A stretch of 64,000 bases of DNA from Hyphomicrobiaceae bacterium. Lineage in GTDB: Bacteria; Pseudomonadota; Alphaproteobacteria; Rhizobiales; Hyphomicrobiaceae. The stretch is taken from NCBI GenBank assembly GCA_022844275.1, contig JALHMB010000003.1, positions 124,001 to 188,000 of the forward strand. The letters are read 5' to 3'. Both the position numbers and the translations under genes were made by a program. The notes under the pieces were generated by a model that saw nothing but the letters and a program-made list of their open reading frames with translations, searched no databases and had not been told where the DNA came from. Positions 8,087-16,359 of the stretch are shown here, one piece after another (the first letter of the stretch is position 1; the number at the start of each line of letters is the position of its first letter).

Positions 8087-8374
8087 TCAGCCGCCCTTTT
8101 CGATGAGGGCGGTACAGGCATCCATGAACTCCGTCTGACTGATCGGCCCTCGAAGCGCGAGGTCCGTCGGGATGACCCTCCGTGCATTCTCGGCTTCAGC
8201 CGAGTTGAGCACACCATCGCCGTTCTTATCGGCATATCGGAATTGAACCAGACAATCGGCACGTGAATTTGCTTCCCCCGCTGGGAGAACTTCGCTCTTG
8301 GGTGTTTGTGCCTGAGCGAATGCTGGAGTGAAGCAAATTCCAATCAGCACTGTGGCTACTGCAAGTTTACGCAT
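8087..8374 (-). CDS. Small exported EF-hand protein (paralogue 1)
   Basis: A 95-residue protein with a signal peptide (MRKLAVATVLIGICFTPAFAQA). One canonical EF-hand loop follows, DKNGDGVLNSAE near residues 49-60, with Asp at 1, 3-type Asn and Asp at 5 and Glu at 12, so it should bind calcium. The pattern SRADCLVQF before the loop and EFMDACTALIEKGG at the end is shared with the gene at 8607-8894, giving two cysteines that may pair. The ribosome binding site is GGAGGCGTAG before the ATG. Two CACGTG palindromes lie about 27-42 bp upstream. Its role is unknown; a periplasmic calcium-binding function is inferred. Confidence 0.8.
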   Translation of the reverse strand: MRKLAVATVLIGICFTPAFAQAQTPKSEVLPAGEANSRADCLVQFRYADKNGDGVLNSAEAENARRVIPTDLALRGPISQTEFMDACTALIEKGG

Positions 8375-8400
8375 CTACGCCTCCATCGAACAACGCATTA

Positions 8401-8416
8401 CACGTGAGTGCACGTG
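8401..8416. promoter_or_regulatory. Paired CACGTG palindromes upstream of EF-hand gene 1
   Basis: CACGTG occurs at 8401-8406 and again at 8411-8416, 10 bp apart, so both faces lie on one side of the helix. The pair sits 27-42 bp upstream of the start of the EF-hand gene ending at 8374. This spacing suits a dimeric repressor or activator site, but no regulator is identified and chance is possible in GC-rich DNA. Confidence 0.3.
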
Positions 8417-8544
8417 GCCACGCGGTGCATGAGCGTCAATTGCAGCTAACCCTGATGCCTCCTGAATGCCGCAGTACCTAATGATAGACAGCAACGAACG
8501 TCAATTTCACTTCTGTCGCAGGGGTTTCCCCCATCGGCATAGAG

Positions 8545-8582
8545 GCGCCTCGCCTCAACGACGGTGCGTTGAGACGAGGCGC
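8545..8582 (-). terminator. Hairpin terminator after EF-hand gene 2
   Basis: A long stem GCGCCTCG-CCTCAACG / CGTTGAG-ACGAGGCGC with a short loop lies 24 nt past the stop of the EF-hand gene at 8607. On the minus strand it is followed by only a short pyrimidine stretch, so it may be a weak terminator or an mRNA-protecting stem. Confidence 0.5.
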
Positions 8583-8606
8583 TTCACGTCGATATGTCGA
8601 TGCGGT

Positions 8607-8894
8607 TTAGCCGCCCTTCGGCACATTGGCAGTGCAGGCCGTCAGAAATTCGGCCTGAGTAATCGGCCCCTGCATGGCGAGGTTCGTCGGAACGACCTGC
8701 TTGGCGTTTTCCGCCTCGGCCACGCTCAGCGTGCCGTCCCTATTGGCATCCGCAGCCTGGAAGTTTCTCAGGCATTCTGCGCGTGAGGTTTCCTGGCCAG
8801 CTGGTTTCGTCTCGTTCCCGGGCACGCCCGTCTGCGCGAAGGCGGGGCTCATGCCGAGCGCGAGCATCAGTGCGGCGATTGCAACTTTGTTCAT
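8607..8894 (-). CDS. Small exported EF-hand protein (paralogue 2)
   Basis: A 95-residue paralogue of the protein at 8087-8374, with the same plan: a signal peptide (ALMLALGMSPAFAQ), a SRAECLRNFQ cysteine helix, an EF-hand loop DANRDGTLSVAE near residues 49-60, and the ending EFLTACTANVPKGG. About half of the mature residues match paralogue 1, so the pair arose by tandem duplication. The Shine-Dalgarno AGGAGA is well placed before the ATG, but it overlaps the 3' arm of an inverted repeat at 8904-8940 that could hide it. Each copy has its own downstream hairpin, so the two are likely separate transcription units. Confidence 0.8.
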   Translation of the reverse strand: MNKVAIAALMLALGMSPAFAQTGVPGNETKPAGQETSRAECLRNFQAADANRDGTLSVAEAENAKQVVPTNLAMQGPITQAEFLTACTANVPKGG

Positions 8895-8903
8895 TGGCTA
8901 TCT

Positions 8904-8940
8904 CCTCGAGTTTGTTGACCCTACTGGGCAAACCTCGAGG
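8904..8940 (-). promoter_or_regulatory. Inverted repeat covering the ribosome binding site of EF-hand gene 2
   Basis: On the minus strand CCTCGAGGTTTG is followed 14 nt later by CAAACTCGAGG, an 11-bp stem with one bulged base. The Shine-Dalgarno AGGAG begins within the last bases of the 3' arm, a few bases before the ATG. If folded in mRNA the stem would partly block ribosome binding, as in RNA thermometers or ligand-controlled leaders. Alternatively it is a DNA operator. Confidence 0.4.
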
Positions 8941-8995
8941 TAGAGTTGGCGTTCCCTCACAGATAATTGTGCCGACCGCGCGGATAAGCGCGCGA

Positions 8996-9379
8996 TCAGC
9001 CAGGGAACTGAATGACGATCCGCATTTTGAGAAGCCACGGGAAGTAGCGCTGCAGCACTTCGCCGATCGTCCACAGCAGCACCATGAGCACGATCAGCGC
9101 CGGCAGTGCCGCGAACACGGCTTTCATGAAGAAAGCGACGAGGTTCGCAAATGGAACGTTAAGCCGCGTAACGGTCACGCCCTCTCCGGCAGTGCCGCGC
9201 GCGGCGAGTTCTGCCACAGGCGGCGCTTCGCTGTCGGAAACCGCCGTCAGCGCAGTCTTGAGCGACGGTGGAACGCGTTCGCCATTCGCCTCGCGCTCGC
9301 GGGCATCGCGCTCGTCACGCGCCCGGCGCAGTGTGCGCGGCAGGTCATCGCTCAGCGTCGAGAAGTGGGGCTCGGGCAT
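8996..9379 (-). CDS. Hypothetical single-pass membrane protein
   Basis: A 127-residue protein that I do not recognise. The first half is charged (DERDAREREANGERV) and probably cytoplasmic. The second half has one strong membrane segment near residues 82-105 (FFMKAVFAALPALIVLMVLLW), and the tail YFPWLLKMRIVIQFPG follows. The ATG at 9379 is chosen; a GTG 13 codons upstream is possible, and neither has a strong ribosome binding site. It sits between the EF-hand pair and tRNA-Met on the minus strand. Confidence 0.55.
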   Translation of the reverse strand: MPEPHFSTLSDDLPRTLRRARDERDAREREANGERVPPSLKTALTAVSDSEAPPVAELAARGTAGEGVTVTRLNVPFANLVAFFMKAVFAALPALIVLMVLLWTIGEVLQRYFPWLLKMRIVIQFPG

Positions 9380-9534
9380 GACCCATCGGGCTCCGTCGGC
9401 GGAGAAAACGGCGCTCACGCACGGGAAGGGAATCGATGCAACGGCGCGATGACTTCTGGTTAACGGGCCATTGGGGCCACATTAGGGTCCGGTTGACACA
9501 AAGCCCGGAGCACGCACTGGAGGGACTGTAGTGA

Positions 9535-9611
9535 TGGTAGCGGGAGGCGGACTTGAACCGCCGACCTAAGGATTATGAGACCTTCGCTCTAACCACCTGA
9601 GCTATCCCGCC
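9535..9611 (-). tRNA. tRNA-Met (CAT anticodon), elongator type
   Basis: The minus strand folds as a complete 77-nt cloverleaf including the encoded CCA. The acceptor arms are GGCGGGA / TCCCGCT, with a G-T pair at position 1-72. The D-arm is GCTC...GAGC, the anticodon loop is CTCATAA, and the T-arm is GGCGG-TTCAAGT-CCGCC. The anticodon stem AAGGT / TCCTT has a T-T mismatch next to the loop. The G1-U72 pair and overall sequence resemble alphaproteobacterial elongator tRNA-Met. A tRNA-Ile2 with lysidine-modified CAT cannot be fully excluded. Confidence 0.9.
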
Positions 9612-9693
9612 ACGACCGACGAACCGGCGCCCTCGTATAAGGACGCCCCGTCGGAACTGTCAATAGAAGCGCACCGCCGAATCCAGAACACTT

Positions 9694-9770
9694 CGCGCCT
9701 TCGGCGCGAGTGGAGCTGCAAGCCCTACACCCCGCTCGGGGGACACCCCCGAACCCCCGTCTTTTATGAG
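9694..9770 (+). repeat. GGGGGACACCCCCG palindromic element, copy 1
   Basis: A 77-bp element made of a small hairpin (CGCGCC-TTC-GGCGCG), a variable part, the core CGGGGGACACCCCCG, then AACCCCCGTC and the end TTTTATGAG. Three more copies with the same order lie at 29655-29758, 29782-29858 (inverted) and 48261-48338. This copy sits between tRNA-Met and the 3' end of pmtA. Confidence 0.85.
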
Positions 9771-9783
9771 TTTGGGCAGTGCC

Positions 9784-10464
9784 CTATTCGGCGGCGACCT
9801 GCACGACTTCGCGAATCTTCTCGAAGCGCAGCATCGTGAAAAGACCCCACGGCCTCAGAGCGCGACGGCCGACGAGCTTCAGGTTATCGCAAACCATGAC
9901 ACGGTCGACGTCGAATACGGGATGCCAGCCGAGCTTGTCGGCGAATGGCGCCATGCGGCGCTCGACCCAGCCGCGCACACCCTCTTCCTGGCTGAAGTGG
10001 TTCACCAGGATCACTTCGCCGCCGACCTTGCACACGCGCGCAAGCTCGCGCATGACCTTCTCGGGCTCCGGCACGACAGTCATGACGTACATGGCAACGA
10101 CGGTGTCGAACGAGCCCGTCTGGAACGTGAGCTCGCTGGCATCCATCTCGTGAAGGCCCGTGACATTGCTCAGGCCCTCCTCGGCAACTTTCTCGCGAGC
10201 CTTGTCGAGCATCTCCGGCGAGAGATCGATGCCGACGATCTGCAGGTGCCGGCCGTAGTCGGGAAGCGAGAGGCCCGTGCCGACGCCGACCTCGAGCACC
10301 TTGCCGTGGCGCTGATTGATGATCTCGACGGCGTGCCGGCGGCCCTCCGTCGTAAAGCGGCCGAACGTGTTGTCATAGACAGGTGCCCAGCGCCGATAGG
10401 CTGTCTTGATAGCAGCCTCGTCCATCTGCGCCGCAGTTGCGCGTCCCGCCGTACTGTTCTGCAT
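9784..10464 (-). CDS. pmtA: Phosphatidylethanolamine N-methyltransferase (PmtA-type, UbiE-like)
   Basis: A 226-residue S-adenosylmethionine-dependent methyltransferase, probably converting phosphatidylethanolamine stepwise to phosphatidylcholine at the inner membrane. The SAM-binding motif I is VLEVGVGTGLSLP (near residues 58-70), with GIDLSPEML as motif post-I and SFDTVVAMYVM as motif II. The N-terminal segment YRRWAPVYDNTFG and the late NHFSQEEG fit the Rhodobacter-type PmtA group, which looks like UbiE. I chose the ATG at 10464, because AAGGA lies 9 nt before it. Genes psd and pmtA in one region fit a phosphatidylcholine-making species. A related ubiquinone methyltransferase is the main alternative. 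Confidence 0.75.
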   Translation of the reverse strand: MQNSTAGRATAAQMDEAAIKTAYRRWAPVYDNTFGRFTTEGRRHAVEIINQRHGKVLEVGVGTGLSLPDYGRHLQIVGIDLSPEMLDKAREKVAEEGLSNVTGLHEMDASELTFQTGSFDTVVAMYVMTVVPEPEKVMRELARVCKVGGEVILVNHFSQEEGVRGWVERRMAPFADKLGWHPVFDVDRVMVCDNLKLVGRRALRPWGLFTMLRFEKIREVVQVAAE

Positions 10465-10551
10465 TCCCGACATTCCTTGCCGATCATCCGAACGCAACAT
10501 CGACGTTCATCCTCGTCAATGCACTCAAATGCGGGCTAGTTGCCCGCTCAT

Positions 10552-11790
10552 TCATTCTCCGGGGCCAACCGCCACCGACACACGTTCCCCTCCGCGGGGC
10601 TCCGTCGCGCGCAGAGCAGCACCGAAATTTGCATCATTCACGTCAGCCGACGTCGCAGCTATCCAGCCGCCACCGAGCACGCGCGCTGTTGGTTCGGAAG
10701 AATAGAAGACGCACGCCTGCCCCGGAGCCACCCCGAATTCTCCGTCGTCCAGAACAACCGCAGCGGCGCGCCCTCTGAGCGAGAGGTGCGCAGAGAGCGG
10801 ATTTTGAGACGACCGTACACGCACATGAACACGTTCGCGCACGGTGCCCCCACCATCCACAGGCTCGTCACCAAGCCAGTTGACGTCTTTAAGCACAATC
10901 GTGCGCACACGCAAGCTGTCTCGCGGGCCTACCACAACCTCTGCCCGAGCGGAGTCGAGCCGGACCACGTAGAGCGGCTCGCGCCCGGTGACGCCGAGAC
11001 CGCGCCGCTGGCCGACGGTGAAGCCGAAGATACCCTCGTGCCGGCCGAGAATGCGTCCATCGACATGAACGATGTTACCCGGCGTCGCGGCCTCTGGCTT
11101 GAGCCGTTCGATGAGATCGCTGTAACGGCCGCTCGGCACGAAGCAAATGTCCTGGCTGTCGGCCTTTTCGGCGACCGGCAGCGCGAGTGTGCGCGCAAGA
11201 TCCCGCACTTGCGCCTTGTGCAGGGAGCCGAGAGGAAATCGCAGGAACGCAAGCTCCTCGCGCGTCGTCGCGAAGAGGAAATAGCTCTGGTCGCGACTGA
11301 GATCGACCGGCCGATAGAGTGCCGGCGAGCCGCGCACATCACGCCAGTCGACGTAATGACCTGTGATGAGCGCCTGCGCACCGATCTCACGCGCGGTGTC
11401 AAGCAGACCCGAGAACTTGATGTTCTGGTTGCATGAAACACAGGGGATCGGCGTCTCGCCGGCGAGATAGCTCTCCGCGAAGGGCGCGATCACGGACTCG
11501 CGGAACTGGCGCTCGTAGTCCAGCACGTAGTGCGCGATGCCGAGATGCTCGGCGACGCGGCGGGCATCGTGGATGTCCTGGCCGGCGCAACAGGCGCCCT
11601 TGCGCCCGGTCGCGGACCCGTGGTCGTAAAGCTGCAGCGTAATGCCGACGACATCGTAGCCGGCCGCCTTGGCGAGCGCCGCAGCAACCGAGCTATCCAC
11701 GCCGCCCGACATCGCCACCACGACGCGCGCGCCATCGGCGACGCCGTGAAGGCGCCCAAGGCGGGCCGGGTCGAGATGGTCGACAGACAT
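10552..11790 (-). CDS. mnmA: tRNA-specific 2-thiouridylase MnmA
   Basis: A 412-residue enzyme that adds sulfur to C2 of the wobble uridine in tRNAs for Lys, Glu and Gln. The PP-loop MSGGVDSS near residue 27 binds ATP and activates the uridine. The two catalytic cysteines are in PCVSCNQ near residue 106 and in [12 protein letters not shown] near residue 206. The C-terminal beta-barrel with [12 protein letters not shown] follows. I chose the ATG at 11790; a TTG ten codons upstream is possible and neither has a strong ribosome binding site. It faces away from xerC, so the 245-nt gap between them should hold two promoters. Confidence 0.92.
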   Translation of the reverse strand: MSVDHLDPARLGRLHGVADGARVVVAMSGGVDSSVAAALAKAAGYDVVGITLQLYDHGSATGRKGACCAGQDIHDARRVAEHLGIAHYVLDYERQFRESVIAPFAESYLAGETPIPCVSCNQNIKFSGLLDTAREIGAQALITGHYVDWRDVRGSPALYRPVDLSRDQSYFLFATTREELAFLRFPLGSLHKAQVRDLARTLALPVAEKADSQDICFVPSGRYSDLIERLKPEAATPGNIVHVDGRILGRHEGIFGFTVGQRRGLGVTGREPLYVVRLDSARAEVVVGPRDSLRVRTIVLKDVNWLGDEPVDGGGTVRERVHVRVRSSQNPLSAHLSLRGRAAAVVLDDGEFGVAPGQACVFYSSEPTARVLGGGWIAATSADVNDANFGAALRATEPRGGERVSVAVGPGE

Positions 11791-12035
11791 TCGGTGAACC
11801 GTTTGGATGCCGCGAGACAATCTGGCGGCGAAGGCGGCGGCATGCTCAGTTTATTGAGGCCGCGCGGGGACACTCTTATCGCGGCGCAACATACGTCGTC
11901 CGTCCCCGATGAGCAAGGTCGCGCGCCGATTGGCAGAAATGTGGCGCACGGCAAAGTCTTACGGGGATAGGATCAACTTTTCTCCGCCGGAACGCCTTAA
12001 GATTTTGTTAACCGAAGCAGCCGAGCGCTAGAGCC

Positions 12036-12980
12036 ATGCAGGAGAGCGGCGAGCTTCCCGTTGCCGGTGATCTCGAGACGGCGCTCACGCGCTGGCGCGA
12101 ACACCTGACGGCGCGCGCCGCCAGCATGAACACCATCGAGGCTTACGAGCGCGACTGGCGCCAGCTCTGCGACTGGCTTGCCCATCGCCTCGGCCGCGCA
12201 CCGGCGCTCGCCGACATACGCCGCCTGGAACCGGCGACCTTCCGCGCCTTTCTCGCCAATCGCCGCCGCCTCGGCGTGGAAAACCGTTCGCTCGCGCGCA
12301 GCATGTCTTCCTTCCGCCAGTTCTTCCGCTGGTTGGAGGCGAGCCAGGACCTCAAGAACCACGCGATCCTCAAAGTCGGCACGCCCAAGGTCGCGCGCGG
12401 ACTGCCGCGGCCGCTCACCGTCACCAAGGCCGCCGATGTCGTCCAGGCGGACATGGCCGCCGATCTCGACTGGGTGCGTGCGCGCGATCTCGCCGTGCTG
12501 TTGCTGCTCTATGGAGCGGGTTTGCGCATTTCCGAGGCGCTCGGTCTCACGCTCGCGAACGCGCCGGTACCGGGGCGCGAGGCTCTGCGCATTACAGGCA
12601 AGGGCGGCAAGGAGCGTCTGGTCCCGATCCTGCCGGCCATCCAGCAAGCTGTCGCGCGATATCTCGAACTCTGTCCCTTCGCGCTGGAGAAGGACGAGCC
12701 CATCTTCCGCGGCTCGAAAGGCGGGCCACTCTCGCCGCGCATCATTCAGTTGCTGATGGAGCGCCTGCGCGGCGCGCTCGGCCTTCCCGAGACGGCGACG
12801 CCGCACGCGCTACGCCACTCTTTCGCGACGCATCTGCTCTCGGCGGGCGCAGACCTACGGCAGATCCAAGAGCTGCTCGGACACGCGTCGCTCTCGACGA
12901 CGCAGGTCTACACCGAGGTCGATCGCGAACGTCTGCTCAAGGTCTACGACCTCGCGCACCCACGGGCGCGTTTGACCTGA
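12036..12980 (+). CDS. xerC: Tyrosine recombinase XerC
   Basis: A 314-residue tyrosine recombinase. With XerD it resolves chromosome dimers at dif near division. The N-terminal SAM-like core-binding domain covers about residues 10-100; the pattern RAFLANRR then RSLARSMSSFRQFFRWLE is typical of alphaproteobacterial XerC. In the catalytic domain, the first Arg is in GLRISEALGL and the Lys in GKGGKER. The HxxR box is HALRHSFATHLL, the late His is in LGHASLSTT, and the nucleophilic Tyr is in TQVYTEVD. All catalytic residues are present. It stands alone rather than beside an integrated element, so it is likely the chromosomal housekeeping copy. XerD is the main alternative. Confidence 0.85.
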   Translation: MQESGELPVAGDLETALTRWREHLTARAASMNTIEAYERDWRQLCDWLAHRLGRAPALADIRRLEPATFRAFLANRRRLGVENRSLARSMSSFRQFFRWLEASQDLKNHAILKVGTPKVARGLPRPLTVTKAADVVQADMAADLDWVRARDLAVLLLLYGAGLRISEALGLTLANAPVPGREALRITGKGGKERLVPILPAIQQAVARYLELCPFALEKDEPIFRGSKGGPLSPRIIQLLMERLRGALGLPETATPHALRHSFATHLLSAGADLRQIQELLGHASLSTTQVYTEVDRERLLKVYDLAHPRARLT

Positions 12981-12983
12981 CGC

Positions 12984-14255
12984 TCACTTCTTCTCACGCG
13001 CTGTTTTGATCTCGGCAATTTCTGCTTCAGTGAAGCCGAACTCGGCGAGCACCTTTTCCGTGTGCTCGCCCGTCAAGGGTGCACGCGTGCGAACGCCGCC
13101 GGGCGTCTCGGAGAGCTTCACCGCCGTGCCCGCCACCTTGAACGTGCGATCGCTCACGCCCGGCAGTTCGACTTCCGCCAGCATCCCGCGTGCGGCGATA
13201 TGCGGATCGTCGAAGATCTCGTCGAAACTACGTACTGGACCGAACGGAATCTTGCCGCCGAGCACTTCCGTGATCTCGGCCTTCGTGCGCGCGGATGTCC
13301 AGTCCGTCACGAGCCCTTCGACTTCGGCGCGCCGGTCGAGACGATCACGCGTGAGCCGATAGCGCGCATCCTCCGCCAACTCAGACCGACCGATCGTCTT
13401 GACCAGAAGCCGCCAGAACTCGTCGTGCGGACAGCCAATCGCCACCCAGCCGTCCTTGGCTGGAAAGAGGCCGTACGGGCAGAGCAGCGGATGGCTGTTT
13501 CCTTCGGGACCCGGTGACTTGCCGTCATAGGAATACTGAAACACGGGCCGCTCGCACGCAGCGAGCACGCCATCGACCATGGCGACATCGACAAACTGAC
13601 CGCGCCCCGTTGCGCGCGCACGATGCAGCGCCGCGAGAATGCCGAAGGCGCACTGCATGGCCGGAATAAGATCGCCGACGCCAGGACCTATTTTTGTCGG
13701 CGGGCCGCCCGGTGTTGGCGACGTGATCGCGATGATGCCGCCCATGGCCTGCGCGACAATGTCGTAGGCCGGCCACTCGGCATAAGGACTGCGGCCCGAG
13801 CGTGGATCACCAAAACCGCGGATGGTGCCGTAGACGAGACGCGGGTTGATCTCGATGAGCGTCTCGTAGCCAAGACCCAAGCGCTCCATGACGCCGGCTC
13901 GGAAATTTTCGACCAGAATGTCGGCTTTGGTGACGAGGCGCTTCAGCACCTCGCGGCCGCCCTCCGACTTGAGGTCGAGAACGATCGATTCCTTATTGCG
14001 GTTCGTCGAGCCGAAGTAACCGCCATAACCACCCTCCGGGACACCAACTTGCCCCGGCGCGAAGGGACCAAAGAGACGGGTCGCATCGCCCCCCGGCGGC
14101 TCGATCTTCACGACGCGCGCGCCCTGGTCGGCGAGCATCATGGTAACGAACGGACCTGCCAGCATTTGCGTCAGGTCCAGCACGAGCACGTCGCCAAGGG
14201 CTCCCATTTCGGACTGCCGTCCGCTGCCGTGATCTGCCGCCGACGCGCCGGCCAT
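12984..14255 (-). CDS. Family III CoA-transferase (CaiB/BaiF family)
   Basis: A 423-residue cytosolic enzyme that moves CoA between carboxylic acids without a free acyl phosphate. Family features are VLDLTQMLAGPFVTMMLAD near residue 25, VVKIEPPGGDATR, and NRNKESIVLDLK. The catalytic Asp is in PAYDIVAQAMGG near residue 165, and DGVLAACE follows. Substrate cannot be inferred. I chose the ATG at 14255, because AAGGAG lies 7 nt before it and the longer frame is not family-like. It is divergent from etfBA-hbd, which suggests a link to acyl-CoA breakdown, and it converges with xerC with only 3 nt between the stops. Confidence 0.88.
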   Translation of the reverse strand: MAGASAADHGSGRQSEMGALGDVLVLDLTQMLAGPFVTMMLADQGARVVKIEPPGGDATRLFGPFAPGQVGVPEGGYGGYFGSTNRNKESIVLDLKSEGGREVLKRLVTKADILVENFRAGVMERLGLGYETLIEINPRLVYGTIRGFGDPRSGRSPYAEWPAYDIVAQAMGGIIAITSPTPGGPPTKIGPGVGDLIPAMQCAFGILAALHRARATGRGQFVDVAMVDGVLAACERPVFQYSYDGKSPGPEGNSHPLLCPYGLFPAKDGWVAIGCPHDEFWRLLVKTIGRSELAEDARYRLTRDRLDRRAEVEGLVTDWTSARTKAEITEVLGGKIPFGPVRSFDEIFDDPHIAARGMLAEVELPGVSDRTFKVAGTAVKLSETPGGVRTRAPLTGEHTEKVLAEFGFTEAEIAEIKTAREKK

Positions 14256-14428
14256 GCCATGCTCCTTGGAGTAAGGGTAAATCGATAGCTCAGGGATGCC
14301 CTGGAGCTGACGAACTCTAGGCGGCGGCCACATTGGCACGCAATGTTCACGCGGCAGCACGGACGCAGTGCGGCATCCGCGCAACGCATGGCAGGTTCTG
14401 CCTAATTACACGACAAACTGTCGCACGA

Positions 14429-14457
14429 TTGACTTGTAAATTGACACCGCCTAGTCT
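14429..14457 (+). promoter_or_regulatory. Candidate sigma-70 promoter upstream of etfB
   Basis: TTGACT at 14429-14434 and TAGTCT at 14452-14457 are separated by 17 bp. They lie in the 382-bp divergent gap between the CoA-transferase gene and etfB, in the most AT-rich part of that gap. The -10 match is only moderate. The rest of the gap shows no gene. Confidence 0.35.
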
Positions 14458-14637
14458 TATTTCGCATCTGCGAGAGGCCGAAATCACGGCTTTGTGCGGA
14501 CATTCGCTGGCCGCTCGGCCGACAGGCGGTACCCGCACTTATCCTTCGCGCAATTGGCTCGGCGCGACTGGCTGGTGCCTACCTCCGCGTCGTTGATTGA
14601 AAGCCGATTTTCCTGAGGTCTGGGGAGCGCGTTATCA

Positions 14638-15390
14638 ATGAAAGTGCTGGTGCCCGTTAAGCGGGTCGTCGACTACAACGTCAAGATCAGGGTCAAGGCT
14701 GACGGTTCGGGCGTGGAGCTCGCCAACGTCAAGATGTCGATGAACCCATTCGACGAGATCGCGGTCGAAGAAGCGATCCGCCTCAAGGAAAAGGGTGCCG
14801 TCACCGAGATCGTCGCCGTGTCCGTTGGACCGGCCAAGGCGCAGGAGACCATCCGCACCGCGCTCGCCATGGGTGCCGATCGCGGCATCCTGGTCGAGAC
14901 TGGCGATGAGACCGTCGAGCCGCTGGCCGTCGCAAAGCTCCTCAAGGGCATTGTCGAAGCCGAGAAGCCCGGCCTCGTCATTCTCGGCAAGCAGGCCATC
15001 GACGATGATTGCAACCAGACTGGCCAGATGCTCGCGGCGCTGCTCGGCTGGCCGCAGGGCACGTTCGCCTCGAAGCTGGTGATCGACAGCGGCGCGATCA
15101 TGGTCACGCGCGAGGTCGATGGCGGCCTCGAGACCATCAAGCTCAACATGCCGGCCATCGTGACGACTGACCTGCGTCTCAACGAGCCGCGCTACGCCTC
15201 GCTTCCGAACATCATGAAGGCGAAGAAGAAGCCGCTCGATACCAAGAAGCCCGCTGACTTCGGCGTCGACGTAACGCCGCGCCTCAAGGTGCTGAAGACG
15301 ACCGAACCTGCTGGCCGCAAGGCCGGCGTCAAGGTCGGCAGCGTCGCCGAGCTGGTCGCGAAGCTCAAAGATGAGGCGGGGGTAATCTGA
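14638..15390 (+). CDS. etfB: Electron transfer flavoprotein, beta subunit
   Basis: A 250-residue subunit of the ETF heterodimer, which accepts electrons from acyl-CoA and other dehydrogenases and passes them to ETF-ubiquinone oxidoreductase. It binds AMP. Family features are [14 protein letters not shown] at the start, [17 protein letters not shown] near residue 35, and [11 protein letters not shown] near residue 115. The segment [20 protein letters not shown] (here [16 protein letters not shown]) is the ETF-beta signature near residue 175. The stop overlaps the etfA start as TGATG, so the two are translationally coupled. A candidate promoter lies about 180 nt upstream. Confidence 0.96.
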   Translation: MKVLVPVKRVVDYNVKIRVKADGSGVELANVKMSMNPFDEIAVEEAIRLKEKGAVTEIVAVSVGPAKAQETIRTALAMGADRGILVETGDETVEPLAVAKLLKGIVEAEKPGLVILGKQAIDDDCNQTGQMLAALLGWPQGTFASKLVIDSGAIMVTREVDGGLETIKLNMPAIVTTDLRLNEPRYASLPNIMKAKKKPLDTKKPADFGVDVTPRLKVLKTTEPAGRKAGVKVGSVAELVAKLKDEAGVI

Positions 15391-16334
15391 TGGCTGTTCT
15401 TCTCGTAGCCGATCACAACAACAGCGCGCTCGGAAGCGCGAACGCCAAGGCCATGAGTGCCGCGAAGGCACTCGGCGGCGATGTCCATGTGCTCATCGCG
15501 GGCAGCAATTGCGGCGCCGCAGCCGAAGCCGCCGCGAAGCTCGATGGTGTGGCGAAAGTCCTCGTCGCGGATGCGCCGCAGTTCGCCAACCAGCTCGCCG
15601 AGGAAATGACGGCGCTGATCGTGCCGCTCATGGCGAGCTATGACGCCGTTCTCGCGCCGGCGACGGCCTCCGGCAAGAACGTGCTGCCGCGCGTCGCCGC
15701 CATGCTCGACGTCATGCAGCTCTCGGATGTCACCAAGGTCATTTCCGCCGACACGTTCGAGCGGCCGATCTACGCCGGCAATGCGATCCAGACCGTGCAA
15801 TCGGGCGAAGTCAAGAAGGTGATCACAGTGCGGACCGCGTCCTTCCAGGCCGTGGGTGCAAGTGGCTCGGCCCCGGTCGAGAAGATCGCAGCGCCTAGCG
15901 CCGCCGGCATCTCGTCTTTCGACAAAGCGGAGCTCTCGAAGTCCGATCGGCCGGAGCTCGCGTCTGCGCGCATCGTCATCTCGGGTGGGCGTGGCATGCA
16001 GTCGGGCGAGAACTTCAAAAAGTACATCGAGCCAGTCGCCGACAAGCTAGGCGCGGCCATGGGCGCCTCGCGCGCCGCGGTGGACGCCGGTTTCGTGCCG
16101 AACGACTTCCAGGTCGGCCAGACCGGCAAGGTCGTGGCACCGGAGCTTTACATCGCCGTCGGCATCTCGGGTGCCATCCAGCATCTCGCCGGCATGAAGG
16201 ACAGCAAGATCATCGTCGCGATCAACAAGGACGCGGAAGCACCGATCTTCCAGGTCGCCGACTACGGCCTTGTCGGTGACCTCTTCCAGTTGCTGCCGGA
16301 GCTCGAAGCCGAGCTCGCCAAATCCGGCCGATGA
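15390..16334 (+). CDS. etfA: Electron transfer flavoprotein, alpha subunit
   Basis: A 314-residue subunit that carries the FAD of ETF. The start [11 protein letters not shown] and the N-terminal half form the Rossmann-like domain shared with EtfB. The C-terminal FAD domain begins near residue 190 and shows [16 protein letters not shown], the segment [21 protein letters not shown] (in parts), and the signature [22 protein letters not shown] near residue 275. It overlaps etfB by one base and is followed 25 nt later by hbd. The three-gene run ties electron transfer to beta-oxidation or the ethylmalonyl/butyryl-CoA steps. Confidence 0.96.
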   Translation: MAVLLVADHNNSALGSANAKAMSAAKALGGDVHVLIAGSNCGAAAEAAAKLDGVAKVLVADAPQFANQLAEEMTALIVPLMASYDAVLAPATASGKNVLPRVAAMLDVMQLSDVTKVISADTFERPIYAGNAIQTVQSGEVKKVITVRTASFQAVGASGSAPVEKIAAPSAAGISSFDKAELSKSDRPELASARIVISGGRGMQSGENFKKYIEPVADKLGAAMGASRAAVDAGFVPNDFQVGQTGKVVAPELYIAVGISGAIQHLAGMKDSKIIVAINKDAEAPIFQVADYGLVGDLFQLLPELEAELAKSGR

Positions 16335-16359
16335 TCTGACACGCGAAGGAACGGGCGCT

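Noticed and set aside
12036-12980. XerC-like gene considered as an integrase marking a mobile island near tRNA-Met
   Set aside because: The protein fits chromosomal XerC in length and motifs, no att-like repeat of the tRNA 3' end was found, and the neighbours are housekeeping.
14385-14637. Riboswitch in the etfB leader
   Set aside because: No conserved riboswitch core could be recognised; only a possible promoter is supported.
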